Origin: CAZSPL01 sp964608735 | Lineage (GTDB): Bacteria > JAJVIF01 > JAPKYR01 > CAZSPL01 | Direction: 5' to 3' | NCBI GenBank assembly: GCA_964608735.1 | Contig: CAZSPL010000102.1 | Location: 1 to 13,127, forward strand | Length of the DNA: 13,127 nucleotides | Shown here: piece after piece, positions 6,319 to 13,127 of the stretch | Numbering within the stretch: the stretch's first letter is position 1 | How the letters are laid out: every line of letters starts with the position of its first letter | Made by a program: the position numbers and the translations under genes | The notes under the pieces: model-generated | What the model was told of the DNA's origin: nothing | The model's input: the letters and a program-made list of their open reading frames with translations, nothing else | Database searches by the model: none

Positions 6319-6738
6319 TTACTCGCCGATTATTTTCACCAGTACCCGCTTCCTCCTGCGCCCGTCGAACTCGCCATAGAACACCTGCTCCCACGGACCG
6401 AGATCGAGCCGGCCGTTGCTTATCGCCAGCACTACCTCGCGACCCATCACCTGCCGCTTGAGATGCGCGTCGGCATTGTCCTCGCCGGTATCGTTGTGCC
6501 GGTACTTGTCCCTCGGCTCGTGCGGCGCGAGCTTCTCAAGCCATATCATGTAATCCTTGTGAAGCCCGTGCTCGTCGTCGTTGACGAACACCGACGCGGT
6601 GATATGCATCGCGTTCACGAGCGCAAGCCCGTCCACTATCCCGCTCTCCTCCACGCATTTCATGACCTGCGACGTGATGTTGATCAGTTCCATCCGCTCC
6701 GACGTGTTGAACCACAATTCCCTTCTGAAACTCTTCAT
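6319..6738 (-). CDS. yjbQ: YjbQ / UPF0047 family protein (secondary thiamine-phosphate synthase type)
   Basis: This 139-residue cytosolic protein matches the YjbQ family over its whole length, which is about the size of the E. coli protein (138 residues). Diagnostic blocks are NAMHITASVFVNDDE (His45), YRHNDTGEDNADAHLKRQ (His81, His92) and the C-terminal SNGRLDLGPWEQVFYGEFDG. The conserved His and Glu residues form the family's metal or ligand pocket. Members show weak thiamine-phosphate synthase activity; the main physiological role remains unclear, so the enzyme name should be taken lightly. The ATG at 6738 is fixed by AGGAGG about eight bases upstream. The gene is divergent from the Prx-like gene and is followed on the same strand by tRNA-Pro, which has its own promoter. 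Confidence 0.92.
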   Translation of the reverse strand: MKSFRRELWFNTSERMELINITSQVMKCVEESGIVDGLALVNAMHITASVFVNDDEHGLHKDYMIWLEKLAPHEPRDKYRHNDTGEDNADAHLKRQVMGREVVLAISNGRLDLGPWEQVFYGEFDGRRRKRVLVKIIGE

Positions 6739-6905
6739 CGGTCATCCCTCCTGAGAAAAATAGGTGAAGGTCCCTAATTTTCCCAGTTTTTCTGTTCCAT
6801 ACTCTTACCTGCATTATCCCACATGTCGGCGGGGAAAATGGTATCATCAGAAGCGCATTCCACCGGACTCCCATTGCCGTATTTATGGATATCCGCAAAA
6901 TTCGG

Positions 6906-6967
6906 TTGCCATAAGCCATAACGAGGCTTACAATAACAGTAATCATTATCGATATGTCAAGGAGGGT
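6906..6967 (+). promoter_or_regulatory. Promoter and RBS of the Sec peroxiredoxin-like gene
   Basis: TTGCCA (6906-6911) and TACAAT (6929-6934) are spaced by exactly 17 bp, a good sigma-70 arrangement, with transcription expected from about 6941. AAGGAGG (6959-6965), five bases before the ATG at 6971, is a strong ribosome binding site. It fixes the start and rejects the longer frame that opens at 6764. Confidence 0.65.
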
Positions 6968-6970
6968 ATT

Positions 6971-7627
6971 ATGAATCTACAGGAAGAGCTCGACAAAGTA
7001 AAAGCCGACATGGGGCCGAAGATCCCCGATGAAGTGAAGGAACTCCTCGGGAAGAGCCAGGCCGAGATAGCCGCCACGGGGCTTATCGACCTCGCGCCGA
7101 AGACCGGCGACCGCTACATCGATTTTACGCTTCCCGACGGCAACGGCAAAATGGTCAAGCTGTCGGACCTTCTCGCCAAAGGCCCGGTATTCCTCAACTT
7201 CGTGCGCGGGAAGTGGTGACCGTTCTGCCAGACGCAGTTGCGATTCAACCAGCGCGTGCATCAGCAGTTCAAGGACCTCGGGGCTGCGGTGGTTTTCGTC
7301 TCGCCGATGACCATCGAGAAGACGAAGGAAACGGTCGATGAATTGGGGCTCGATTTTATCGTACTGAGCGATGCGGGAGCGAAGGTCGAGGAGAAATACA
7401 ACCTCGTCTACACCATGCCCTCGCCGGGACAGAAGGCATTCAAGGCGCTCGGACTCGATGTGCCGTCATACTACGGCGACGACAATTGGCGGATTCCCAT
7501 ACCCGCGGGGTATCTCATCGACACCGACGGAATCATACGCCACTCCTATCTCGACTACGACCACTCCCGCCTGTCACTCCCGCCCGATTTCCTGAAGAAG
7601 TTGGAAGAGATAAAGAAAGTGCACTGA
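6971..7627 (+). CDS. Peroxiredoxin-like (AhpC/TSA) selenoprotein with in-frame TGA as Sec
   Basis: Reading through TGA at 7217-7219 gives a continuous 218-residue thioredoxin-fold protein. The TGA falls exactly where the AhpC/TSA 'peroxiredoxin-like' family has the first cysteine of its W-C-P-F/Y-C motif. Here it reads FVRGKW-U83-PFC86-QTQL, so Sec83 and Cys86 would form a redox-active selenenylsulfide pair. Downstream family features are intact (VVFVSP, LDFIVLSDAGAKVEEKY, IPIPAGYLIDTDGII). The N-terminal 45 residues are a helical extension, then the usual GDRYIDFTLPDGNG entry. The likely role is a cytosolic thiol-dependent peroxidase or disulfide reductase; the exact substrate is unknown. 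The same frame resumes with no shift and the C-terminus shows no decay, which argues against a pseudogene. An automatic annotation would split it in two. A terminator follows at 7651. Confidence 0.88.
7233..7254 (+). promoter_or_regulatory. Candidate bacterial SECIS hairpin
   Basis: Starting 14 bases after the TGA, CGC (7233-7235) pairs with GCG (7252-7254). After a small A/CA internal loop, GTTG (7237-7240) pairs with CAAC (7246-7249). The apical loop is CGATT, with G at its second position, 22 bases after the TGA. This fits the usual bacterial SECIS description: a short apical loop with an early G at roughly 16-37 nt from UGA. An alternative CTGC/GCAG hairpin at 7225-7237 is closer to the TGA than is usual. 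Confidence 0.5.
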
Positions 7628-7650
7628 TTTATATGTCCGTGTTTTTATAC

Positions 7651-7680
7651 AAACCCCGGGATTTATTCCCGGGTTTTTTT
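7651..7680 (+). terminator. Intrinsic terminator of the Prx-like selenoprotein gene
   Basis: CCCGGGA (7655-7661) and TCCCGGG (7667-7673) form a perfect stem with a TTTAT loop, followed by seven T (7674-7680). It lies 24 bases after the stop codon and between convergent genes. The left flank (AAA) gives it some activity for the minus strand as well. Confidence 0.88.
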
Positions 7681-7730
7681 ACTCGCCGATAGAATCCCTT
7701 TTTGAGATATCTATGTAGCGTAACGGTGGA

Positions 7731-9050
7731 TCAATAATAATTTTCCAGTCTCTCCGGTGTGTACTTGTAATAATACCCATACTCATCAGACAGCTCGGTA
7801 GCAGCCTTGATAATCCCGGGGGTTGTTCCATGCATTTCGTGCATGAAATATAGAATGGGACTGACCCAGTCGTTCGCGTATTCCGTAAACGGTTCGTCAC
7901 GCTGTTGGTAATAAGAACCGGTTGTAATCGAACTCATCATTACCGGCGGGTTATCGAGCCTTATCTCTTCCTCTTTTTGCTTCCATTCAGCAAACAGGTT
8001 CCGGAAATCATCGGCTCTGTTTTCTTCCACGGCTTTGAAAATATCGGGCCAGCTCTCCACAGTTATTTTAACCCACTTGAGCACTCTCGAAGCATCATCT
8101 GACAACTCGAAATTAAGGAACGACAGCTCGATAAATTCAAGGACATTATTTCTGGACCCCTTTTCATCCCGCCAGTAAGAACGTTGAAAAGCCCCGTGGA
8201 GGATAAAATCTATGAACGTTTCTTCATCAGTCATAGCTATAGGCGGGACCACTTCAGAGATTCCCAGGAGTTGGGAAGTGGACAAGTTCATCCGGTAGTA
8301 AGGGAGAAAGACTGTTTCAGCATCGGCATCACGCGGGCCATAGAGGCGCGGCCTCCCGGCAATCCATCCTTCCTCGATTCCGCGCTTCTCGTATGAATAT
8401 CTCTGAACAACGGGATTGGGCCAGTAGAATGGGGCAGCCAGGACGATGAAAATGTAGGATGCCACATTGGCGAGAAATATGGTCTTCACAATCGCCTTGC
8501 GTGGAATAAAACGGGCGGCGAAGAAAATTTCCGAACCGAGGCTCAATCCGAACCCGAGCAGGATTTGATACAGGATGCAGGCCCAGATTGCCCATGTACT
8601 CGCCCAGGGGATGTCATTCATGTTCCGCATTCCCCACAAACCCACAATTATCCCTATCGGTACGAGCAGCGCGAACAGCCAGGATTTACGCCTCATAAAC
8701 CAGAAGAAGACGCCGATTCCGAGTAACAGGAAGCAGCAAATTGAGAATATGCCGGTGACCGAGATTATCCACCAGGCCACAAGACCGACAATGGTTGAGG
8801 CTATGTTTATATCCAGCGATGCAACGAACGATCCCTTCCATGGCAGCCCTGCGATCGCTCTTATTACGAGGGCTTCGATGGCAACGACTATCAGAGAGCC
8901 GATTCCGAGGGTTTTCAATCCGACTGTCACCGTCGGGTAGCCGGCCCAGGCCATGCCCAGCGATGGATCCGCTCGGGCCGGCAGCTCGAGCGCGAGGATT
9001 CCGCCCGCTGTGAACAGGACAAAAAAGATTATCCGGCTCGGCCTTCCCAT
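7731..9050 (-). CDS. Polytopic membrane protein of unknown function with soluble C-terminal domain
   Basis: I do not recognise the family of this 439-residue protein. It starts with a possible cleavable signal sequence (hydrophobic 7-22, then LPARA-DP around residue 27). Several hydrophobic segments follow, at about 44-66, 83-98, 101-119, 124-141, 151-175 and 188-208. Residues from about 210 to the C-terminus are hydrophilic and probably form one domain on one side of the membrane, with many Trp/Tyr and acidic residues and no familiar catalytic motif. ATG 9050 is preceded by AGGCGG, a weak ribosome binding site. The gene is monocistronic, convergent with the Prx-like gene and divergent from the second S8 lipoprotein, so context does not suggest a role. 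Base composition matches the chromosome, not the island. Confidence 0.8.
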   Translation of the reverse strand: MGRPSRIIFFVLFTAGGILALELPARADPSLGMAWAGYPTVTVGLKTLGIGSLIVVAIEALVIRAIAGLPWKGSFVASLDINIASTIVGLVAWWIISVTGIFSICCFLLLGIGVFFWFMRRKSWLFALLVPIGIIVGLWGMRNMNDIPWASTWAIWACILYQILLGFGLSLGSEIFFAARFIPRKAIVKTIFLANVASYIFIVLAAPFYWPNPVVQRYSYEKRGIEEGWIAGRPRLYGPRDADAETVFLPYYRMNLSTSQLLGISEVVPPIAMTDEETFIDFILHGAFQRSYWRDEKGSRNNVLEFIELSFLNFELSDDASRVLKWVKITVESWPDIFKAVEENRADDFRNLFAEWKQKEEEIRLDNPPVMMSSITTGSYYQQRDEPFTEYANDWVSPILYFMHEMHGTTPGIIKAATELSDEYGYYYKYTPERLENYY

Positions 9051-9159
9051 AATACCGCCTGCTGAACAGGTATTGAGAGAACTCCCTGACTGATACGATA
9101 GCTGAAAGGTGATTTTTGTTCAAGACGATGGCGGTCGGCCGCATCCGGCTTCGGGGAGC

Positions 9160-9180
9160 CGTTCGCGAACGCCCCCCCCC
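9160..9180. repeat. 12-bp palindrome CGTTCGCGAACG followed by a C9 tract
   Basis: A perfect 12-bp palindrome (9160-9171) is followed by nine C (9172-9180); GGGG at 9153-9156 could extend pairing with the C tract. It lies in the 236-bp divergent gap between the membrane protein and the second S8 gene. It could be an operator or a structural repeat. The palindrome core GTTCGC/GCGAAC recalls the stem of the hairpin at 158-176. Confidence 0.35.
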
Positions 9181-9248
9181 GCTGGCGTAAAGGGGAAAAT
9201 GCCGGGATATAGCATCGCTTTGCGTATGATAGCCGGTCGATTTTTTGA

Positions 9249-9280
9249 TATAATTGCCCGGTCCGTAGTAACCTCTGGAG
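9249..9280 (+). promoter_or_regulatory. Promoter -10 and RBS of the second S8 lipoprotein
   Basis: A perfect TATAAT (9249-9254), again within TATAATTGC, lies 32 bases before the start codon. No good -35 is present at 16-18 bp spacing. GGAG (9277-9280) precedes ATG 9287 by six bases. Confidence 0.5.
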
Positions 9281-9286
9281 TAAAAT

Positions 9287-12200
9287 ATGCATAAGCTTCT
9301 CTCTGCTCTCCTTGCCTTCCTCCTTATGACGTTGTTTTTGAGTGGTTGCGGTAATTCAGGACCGTCCATGCCGGCGGTTCACGATGATGCCGCGTCCATG
9401 ACAGCCTATACTGAATCAAATAACGGCATGACGGGGGTGGATGTCCCGGATGAAAACGTGGATGTCCGCACCCTCCCGAAGTACCTCGATGACGAGGTGC
9501 TGGTGGTGCTTCACGACACGGCCGCCCCGTCGGCCCTGTATCCCGTGGCGAAAGCATCCGGGCTGTCGCTGATGAGGGAAATCAGGCTCATGTGGGGCAC
9601 GGTCTACCGGATGCACATCGATAACGGCGCGAAGGTGGAATCGGTGGTGAGCGAGCTGCTCGGGCATCCGGAGGTATGCTACGCCGAGCCGAACTACATC
9701 TACTACTCTTGCGCGGTGCCCTATTATCCGAACGACGAATTGTTCGAATACCCCGGCGATCCCGATGATGACCCCTGGAATCACATGTTCGACCAGTGGG
9801 GGCCGAACCACCTCGGCGCGTCGCTGGTATGGCCGCACGGCACCGGTGACCCGAACGTGGTCATCGCGGTGCTCGACACCGGCGCGTGGTATACCCACGA
9901 GGATCTCGTGAACCAGATGTGGGCTAACGAGGATGAGATCCCCGGTAATGGTATCGACGACGACGAGAACGGCTATATTGACGACATACGCGGATGGGAT
10001 ACGGGCAGCGGCGACAACGACCCATGGGATAACGACGGCCATGGCACCGCCTGTTCGGGGGTTATCGCCGCTGAGCAGGATAACGGCGTCGGTGTTTCCG
10101 GTATCGCCCCCGGCATAAAGGTCATGGCGATCAAATGCGACCTTTCCGGCGACGGATATACGAGCTCGGTTATCGAGGGGCTCCAGTATGCCCATGACAA
10201 CGGGGCGACGGCGGTGAGTATGTCGTTCAGGTCATACGAAGAATCGGAGATAATGCATAACTCTATCATCGCGGTATACGAGGAAGGTGAAGGTTTGCTG
10301 CCTGTAGCGGCAGCCGGTAACGAGGATTCGAGCAATGACTGCTGGCCCTGCGCCTGGCCCGAGGTTCTCGAAGTCGGCGGGACAGGCTCATTCTATACAA
10401 ACGGCAACGTGCGCGATGTCAGGCGCATCGTTTATCTCGACTACGGATGGGGTTCCAACTGGGGGCCGAACCTGGAACTGATGGCCCCGGGCAATCTCTA
10501 CTTAACCACCCACAACGGCGCCGATAACAACTATTATGACGGCGGCGCTTTCGGCACATTCAGCGGAACATCCAACGCCTGCCCGGTTGTCGCCGGATGC
10601 GTGGGCCTCCTGAAATCATTTAATCCCGACATGAGCGCCCTCGAACTGAGGAACAGGCTCAAGGAAACGGCGGATGATATCGACTCGCCGGGCTTCGATA
10701 CCCAGACCGGGTACGGACGCGTCAACATATGGCGCGCTATAGTCGGCAGCGAACCCAACACCGAGCTTTACGATACGAACGGCCATATCCCGGTCGAAAC
10801 AGACAACACGTGGATGTATGACAACATCTTCGATATATCGACATCGGCCGACTATGACTTCGAGGATATTTTCGTCCTTGAAGCGGATATGACCGGCATC
10901 CTGCATACAGAGCTCTACATCGTCACGACTGCGCAGAACCTCGACCTCGAAATCTACGATAATTCCGACCTGTCTGGCGACCCGGTAGCTTCATCGACGG
11001 GGCCGAACAATCAATTCAACCGCGGCCAGGAAATCACGATGGAGGCCGAAGCGGGGCAGAAATACTACATACGCGTATTCTCGCCAATGCCGAACAACTG
11101 CACCAATTTCCGCCTGCGTTCCACGCTCGAACCGTTCATCTGGTGGATGGACTGGGAATCGACCGCGCCGCCTTATGTATTCCATGGTTCGACCGGCGTG
11201 CCGCTTCTCAAGCTTGATATCAACACCAACTACGCGATAACCGTTAACGACATCCGCACCTATGTGAGCGGCGATATCCCCCTCGGCCTTGTCAACCAAT
11301 TCAATCTATTCTACGACACAAACGACTCCGGCTACTGGGAGGAAGGGGCCGACCTTCTCGTCCTGTCGGGAACACCTTCGGGCGGGATGATCAACCAGGT
11401 TGTTTTCGATGGAGCTCTTGGCCAGTGCGAGCGGGATCAACCGCTGACATATTTCGTCGTGGCCGATGTCGGCCCGTCGACGCTTGGCTACAACGTGACG
11501 TTCGGCGCGGGATTGCGGACTTACCAGGATGTTTCCATCCCCGAAAAAGCCGCCCTCATAAACGACCCGTTCCCGATACTGAGCGGCCTCGTGGTGCTCG
11601 GAGAGGACCTCGTGCCGCCTGAGTGGGATACGACCGTCGGCATCCAGGAGGCGACCGGGGCTTACCAGGGCGCCAGGCTCTACTGGAACAACGCCACCGA
11701 CCTGTTGAGCGAGCCGACAGGCTACAATGTCTACTGGACCCAGGACGACCCACCCGATATCGCGACGGCGGAAATGCTCACCGATGTGCCTTACTCCAAC
11801 GGCGGGGATTTCGACCACAGGTATAACGTCGGAGGACTCAACAACGATGAAGATTATTTTTTCTGCGTGCGCGCGGAGGATGCGTCGGCCAACGAGGATG
11901 ATAACCTTATATGGCTCGAAGCCACCCCGAACGGCACGGCCGACCCGGCAAACCCGCAGGTTATCGGGCAGATCGACATCAGTGGAAGCGCCGCCGAGGT
12001 GGCGGTGCATGATAGCATCGCCTATGTCGCAGCCGATGACGGCGGTCTTGTCATTATCGATTGTACCGTACCGACCGTACCGGCCTATGTCGCCACATAC
12101 CCGGGCCAGAACTGCCGCGCCGTTTACTATTACGAGGATCAGGATTATGTCTACGCCATAAATTCCTCCGGGCTTGTAATCATCGATCCCGATGCACCCG

Positions 12201-12826
12201 ATGCTCCCGCGCTTGTCGGTTCATCGCAGTTCAACCAGGGGCGCGAAGTGTGGGTCGAGAACGACATCTGCTTCGTCGGCAGGGGCTCGCGGTTTATCAC
12301 GTATGATGTTTCGGACCCCGAGAACCCGGGCTCGCTCGCGGAGCTGAACTTCGGCTGGGGCCACACAATCTACGGGATTGACGTGCGCGACGGCTTCGCT
12401 TACCTCGCGCTGACATCGGGTGACCTTTTTGTTGTCGATGCCAACACACCGGATGCCCCCGAGGTGGTTCAGGAAGTGCCGCTCGGTGAAAGCATGTACG
12501 AGGTTGACCTTCAGGGCGATTATGCGTTCGTGACGGATGTCAACACGAGCATGCTCTACGTCGTCGATATCTCCGACCCACCGAACGCGGTACTCGAAAC
12601 ATCCATCGATTACGGTACCGGCGGGGGACGCGGCGTCGCGGTGCGTGATGATGTGTATGCCTATGTCGGTTCCGACCCGGCGAATGTTTACTCGATAAAA
12701 TGGGATGTGCTCGGGGAGATAAACGTCGCGGGCAGCGCCGATGTGGGCGGATGTGCGGGCCTCTTCTGGGACGGCACATTCCTCTATATCGCGGCATACG
12801 ATAACGGGCTGTTGATATTGATCTGA
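9287..12826 (+). CDS. S8 serine peptidase lipoprotein with LVIVD-type propeller (paralogue 2)
   Basis: This 1179-residue protein is a full-length paralogue of the one at 289-3837, aligning end to end in the same domain order, with long identical blocks such as DNIFDISTSADYDFEDIFV. The lipoprotein signal is canonical (LFLSGC, Cys21). After a propeptide-like region (about 68-140), the S8 domain has Asp197 (AVLDTG), His252 (DGHGT), the oxyanion Asn345 (AAGN) and Ser429 (SGTSNACP), so it should be active. Pre-peptidase C-terminal and fibronectin-III-like beta regions follow. From about residue 910, LVIVD-type blades (IAYVAADDGGLVIIDCTVP, LYVVDISDP) should close into a propeller. It is probably exported and membrane-anchored. 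The substrate may differ from that of its paralogue, since loops near the active site vary (it lacks the PWPDPGPSS insertion before His). A hairpin follows the gene at 12861. Confidence 0.93.
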   Translation: MHKLLSALLAFLLMTLFLSGCGNSGPSMPAVHDDAASMTAYTESNNGMTGVDVPDENVDVRTLPKYLDDEVLVVLHDTAAPSALYPVAKASGLSLMREIRLMWGTVYRMHIDNGAKVESVVSELLGHPEVCYAEPNYIYYSCAVPYYPNDELFEYPGDPDDDPWNHMFDQWGPNHLGASLVWPHGTGDPNVVIAVLDTGAWYTHEDLVNQMWANEDEIPGNGIDDDENGYIDDIRGWDTGSGDNDPWDNDGHGTACSGVIAAEQDNGVGVSGIAPGIKVMAIKCDLSGDGYTSSVIEGLQYAHDNGATAVSMSFRSYEESEIMHNSIIAVYEEGEGLLPVAAAGNEDSSNDCWPCAWPEVLEVGGTGSFYTNGNVRDVRRIVYLDYGWGSNWGPNLELMAPGNLYLTTHNGADNNYYDGGAFGTFSGTSNACPVVAGCVGLLKSFNPDMSALELRNRLKETADDIDSPGFDTQTGYGRVNIWRAIVGSEPNTELYDTNGHIPVETDNTWMYDNIFDISTSADYDFEDIFVLEADMTGILHTELYIVTTAQNLDLEIYDNSDLSGDPVASSTGPNNQFNRGQEITMEAEAGQKYYIRVFSPMPNNCTNFRLRSTLEPFIWWMDWESTAPPYVFHGSTGVPLLKLDINTNYAITVNDIRTYVSGDIPLGLVNQFNLFYDTNDSGYWEEGADLLVLSGTPSGGMINQVVFDGALGQCERDQPLTYFVVADVGPSTLGYNVTFGAGLRTYQDVSIPEKAALINDPFPILSGLVVLGEDLVPPEWDTTVGIQEATGAYQGARLYWNNATDLLSEPTGYNVYWTQDDPPDIATAEMLTDVPYSNGGDFDHRYNVGGLNNDEDYFFCVRAEDASANEDDNLIWLEATPNGTADPANPQVIGQIDISGSAAEVAVHDSIAYVAADDGGLVIIDCTVPTVPAYVATYPGQNCRAVYYYEDQDYVYAINSSGLVIIDPDAPDAPALVGSSQFNQGREVWVENDICFVGRGSRFITYDVSDPENPGSLAELNFGWGHTIYGIDVRDGFAYLALTSGDLFVVDANTPDAPEVVQEVPLGESMYEVDLQGDYAFVTDVNTSMLYVVDISDPPNAVLETSIDYGTGGGRGVAVRDDVYAYVGSDPANVYSIKWDVLGEINVAGSADVGGCAGLFWDGTFLYIAAYDNGLLILI

Positions 12827-12860
12827 TACGAGCTTCTTACTTCTTGATAAACATTCTTGC

Positions 12861-12890
12861 AACGGCAGGCCCGCAAACCTGCCGTTTCGT
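12861..12890 (+). terminator. Probable terminator of the second S8 gene
   Basis: AACGGCAGG (12861-12869) pairs perfectly with CCTGCCGTT (12878-12886) across an 8-nt loop, followed by a short T-containing tail (TCGTT). It lies 34 bases after the stop codon. The weak T-run makes it a probable rather than certain intrinsic terminator. Confidence 0.6.
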
Positions 12891-12980
12891 TCAGGCGGAT
12901 TAATTTTCGCCACGCCGAGCCCCGGAACCGCCGTTGATGACATTCTCGCGCCCCGGCGGCATAAATGCATCCATATTTGA

Positions 12981-13066
12981 TTGGTGGCGATTATCCATTA
13001 CGCTATAATTGCCGAAAACCCCAGGGGGGAATATCATCCGGATGTTTCTCGAAAATTGTCAGGAGG
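12981..13066 (+). promoter_or_regulatory. Promoter and RBS of the partial gene at the window end
   Basis: TTGGTG (12981-12986) is followed at 17 bp by TATAAT (13004-13009), which again continues as TATAATTGC. AGGAGG (13061-13066) sits nine bases before the ATG at 13076. Confidence 0.5.
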
Positions 13067-13075
13067 CAGAGATAG

Positions 13076-13127
13076 ATGTTCAGAACCGTGATTTTCATAA
13101 GCCTGGTATTCCTGCTAATCTCGGTGT
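13076..13127 (+). CDS. Start of an exported protein (truncated by the window end)
   Basis: Only 17 codons are visible: MFRTVIFISLVFLLISV. A basic residue followed by an unbroken hydrophobic run indicates a signal peptide, much like those of the two S8 lipoproteins. The start is supported by AGGAGG nine bases upstream. An overlapping open frame from ATG 13042 lacks a good ribosome binding site and is less likely. The function cannot be judged. Confidence 0.6.
   Translation, partial: MFRTVIFISLVFLLISV

Noticed and set aside
6764..6970. N-terminal extension of the Prx-like frame back to ATG 6764
   Set aside because: The promoter (6906-6934) and strong RBS (6959-6965) lie inside this extension, and its translation looks non-protein-like. 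The start is 6971.
7217..7219. TGA as a genuine stop or nonsense mutation splitting the Prx-like gene
   Set aside because: The stop lies exactly at the catalytic Cys codon of a Cys-x2-Cys motif, and the downstream 135 residues are fully conserved in character. A random nonsense mutation hitting this one codon is unlikely, though a sequencing error cannot be excluded.
8686..9369. 227-aa minus-strand frame overlapping the membrane protein start and the second S8 start
   Set aside because: It runs across two well-supported genes and the divergent gap, with low-complexity Arg/Ser/Gly-rich translation; it is a shadow frame.
13042..13127. Alternative start at ATG 13042 for the partial last gene
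   Set aside because: It lies in a different frame, lacks a good RBS, and yields a hydrophilic sequence, whereas ATG 13076 has AGGAGG and a signal peptide.

Overview
The window looks like chromosomal DNA of a diderm, probably uncultivated bacterium. The backbone is moderately GC-rich, with two very large exported lipoproteins, a YjbQ-family enzyme and a thioredoxin-fold protein whose catalytic position is a TGA codon (probable selenocysteine). I cannot assign a phylum. The Sec reading implies that the host makes selenocysteine.

Layout, left to right. Positions 1-288 are non-coding, with a hairpin repeat and a promoter. Positions 289-3837 (+) encode an S8 (subtilisin-type) peptidase lipoprotein with accessory beta domains and a C-terminal LVIVD-type propeller. 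Positions 3838-4003 hold two hairpins. Positions 4004-6205 are a compact AT-rich mini-island, bounded by a perfect 23-bp direct repeat. One copy is the 3' end of an intact tRNA-Pro(CGG) gene (6183-6257, minus); the other is an orphan tRNA fragment. The island carries only one three-gene minus-strand operon (5922 to 4117): a protein with an unrecognised fold (possibly COMM-like at its C-terminus), a coiled-coil protein, and a zinc-type HNH endonuclease. The genes overlap or abut, and the downstream two use GTG starts. No integrase is present. This is the best candidate here for an undescribed system, possibly an anti-phage or other conflict module.

Right of the tRNA are yjbQ (6319-6738, minus) and, divergently, a peroxiredoxin-like gene (6971-7627, plus) read through TGA at 7217-7219 with a SECIS-like hairpin just downstream. 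A strong terminator separates it from a convergent gene for a polytopic membrane protein of unknown function (7731-9050, minus). Positions 9287-12826 (+) encode a second, full-length paralogue of the S8 lipoprotein. The window ends in the first 17 codons of another exported protein (13076 onward).

Functionally the region is a mosaic. The two S8 lipoproteins are probably envelope or surface proteases from an old duplication. They share with the last gene an identical nine-base promoter block, TATAATTGC. The YjbQ and Prx-like genes are housekeeping or redox functions. The tRNA-linked operon is accessory DNA inserted at a classic integration site.
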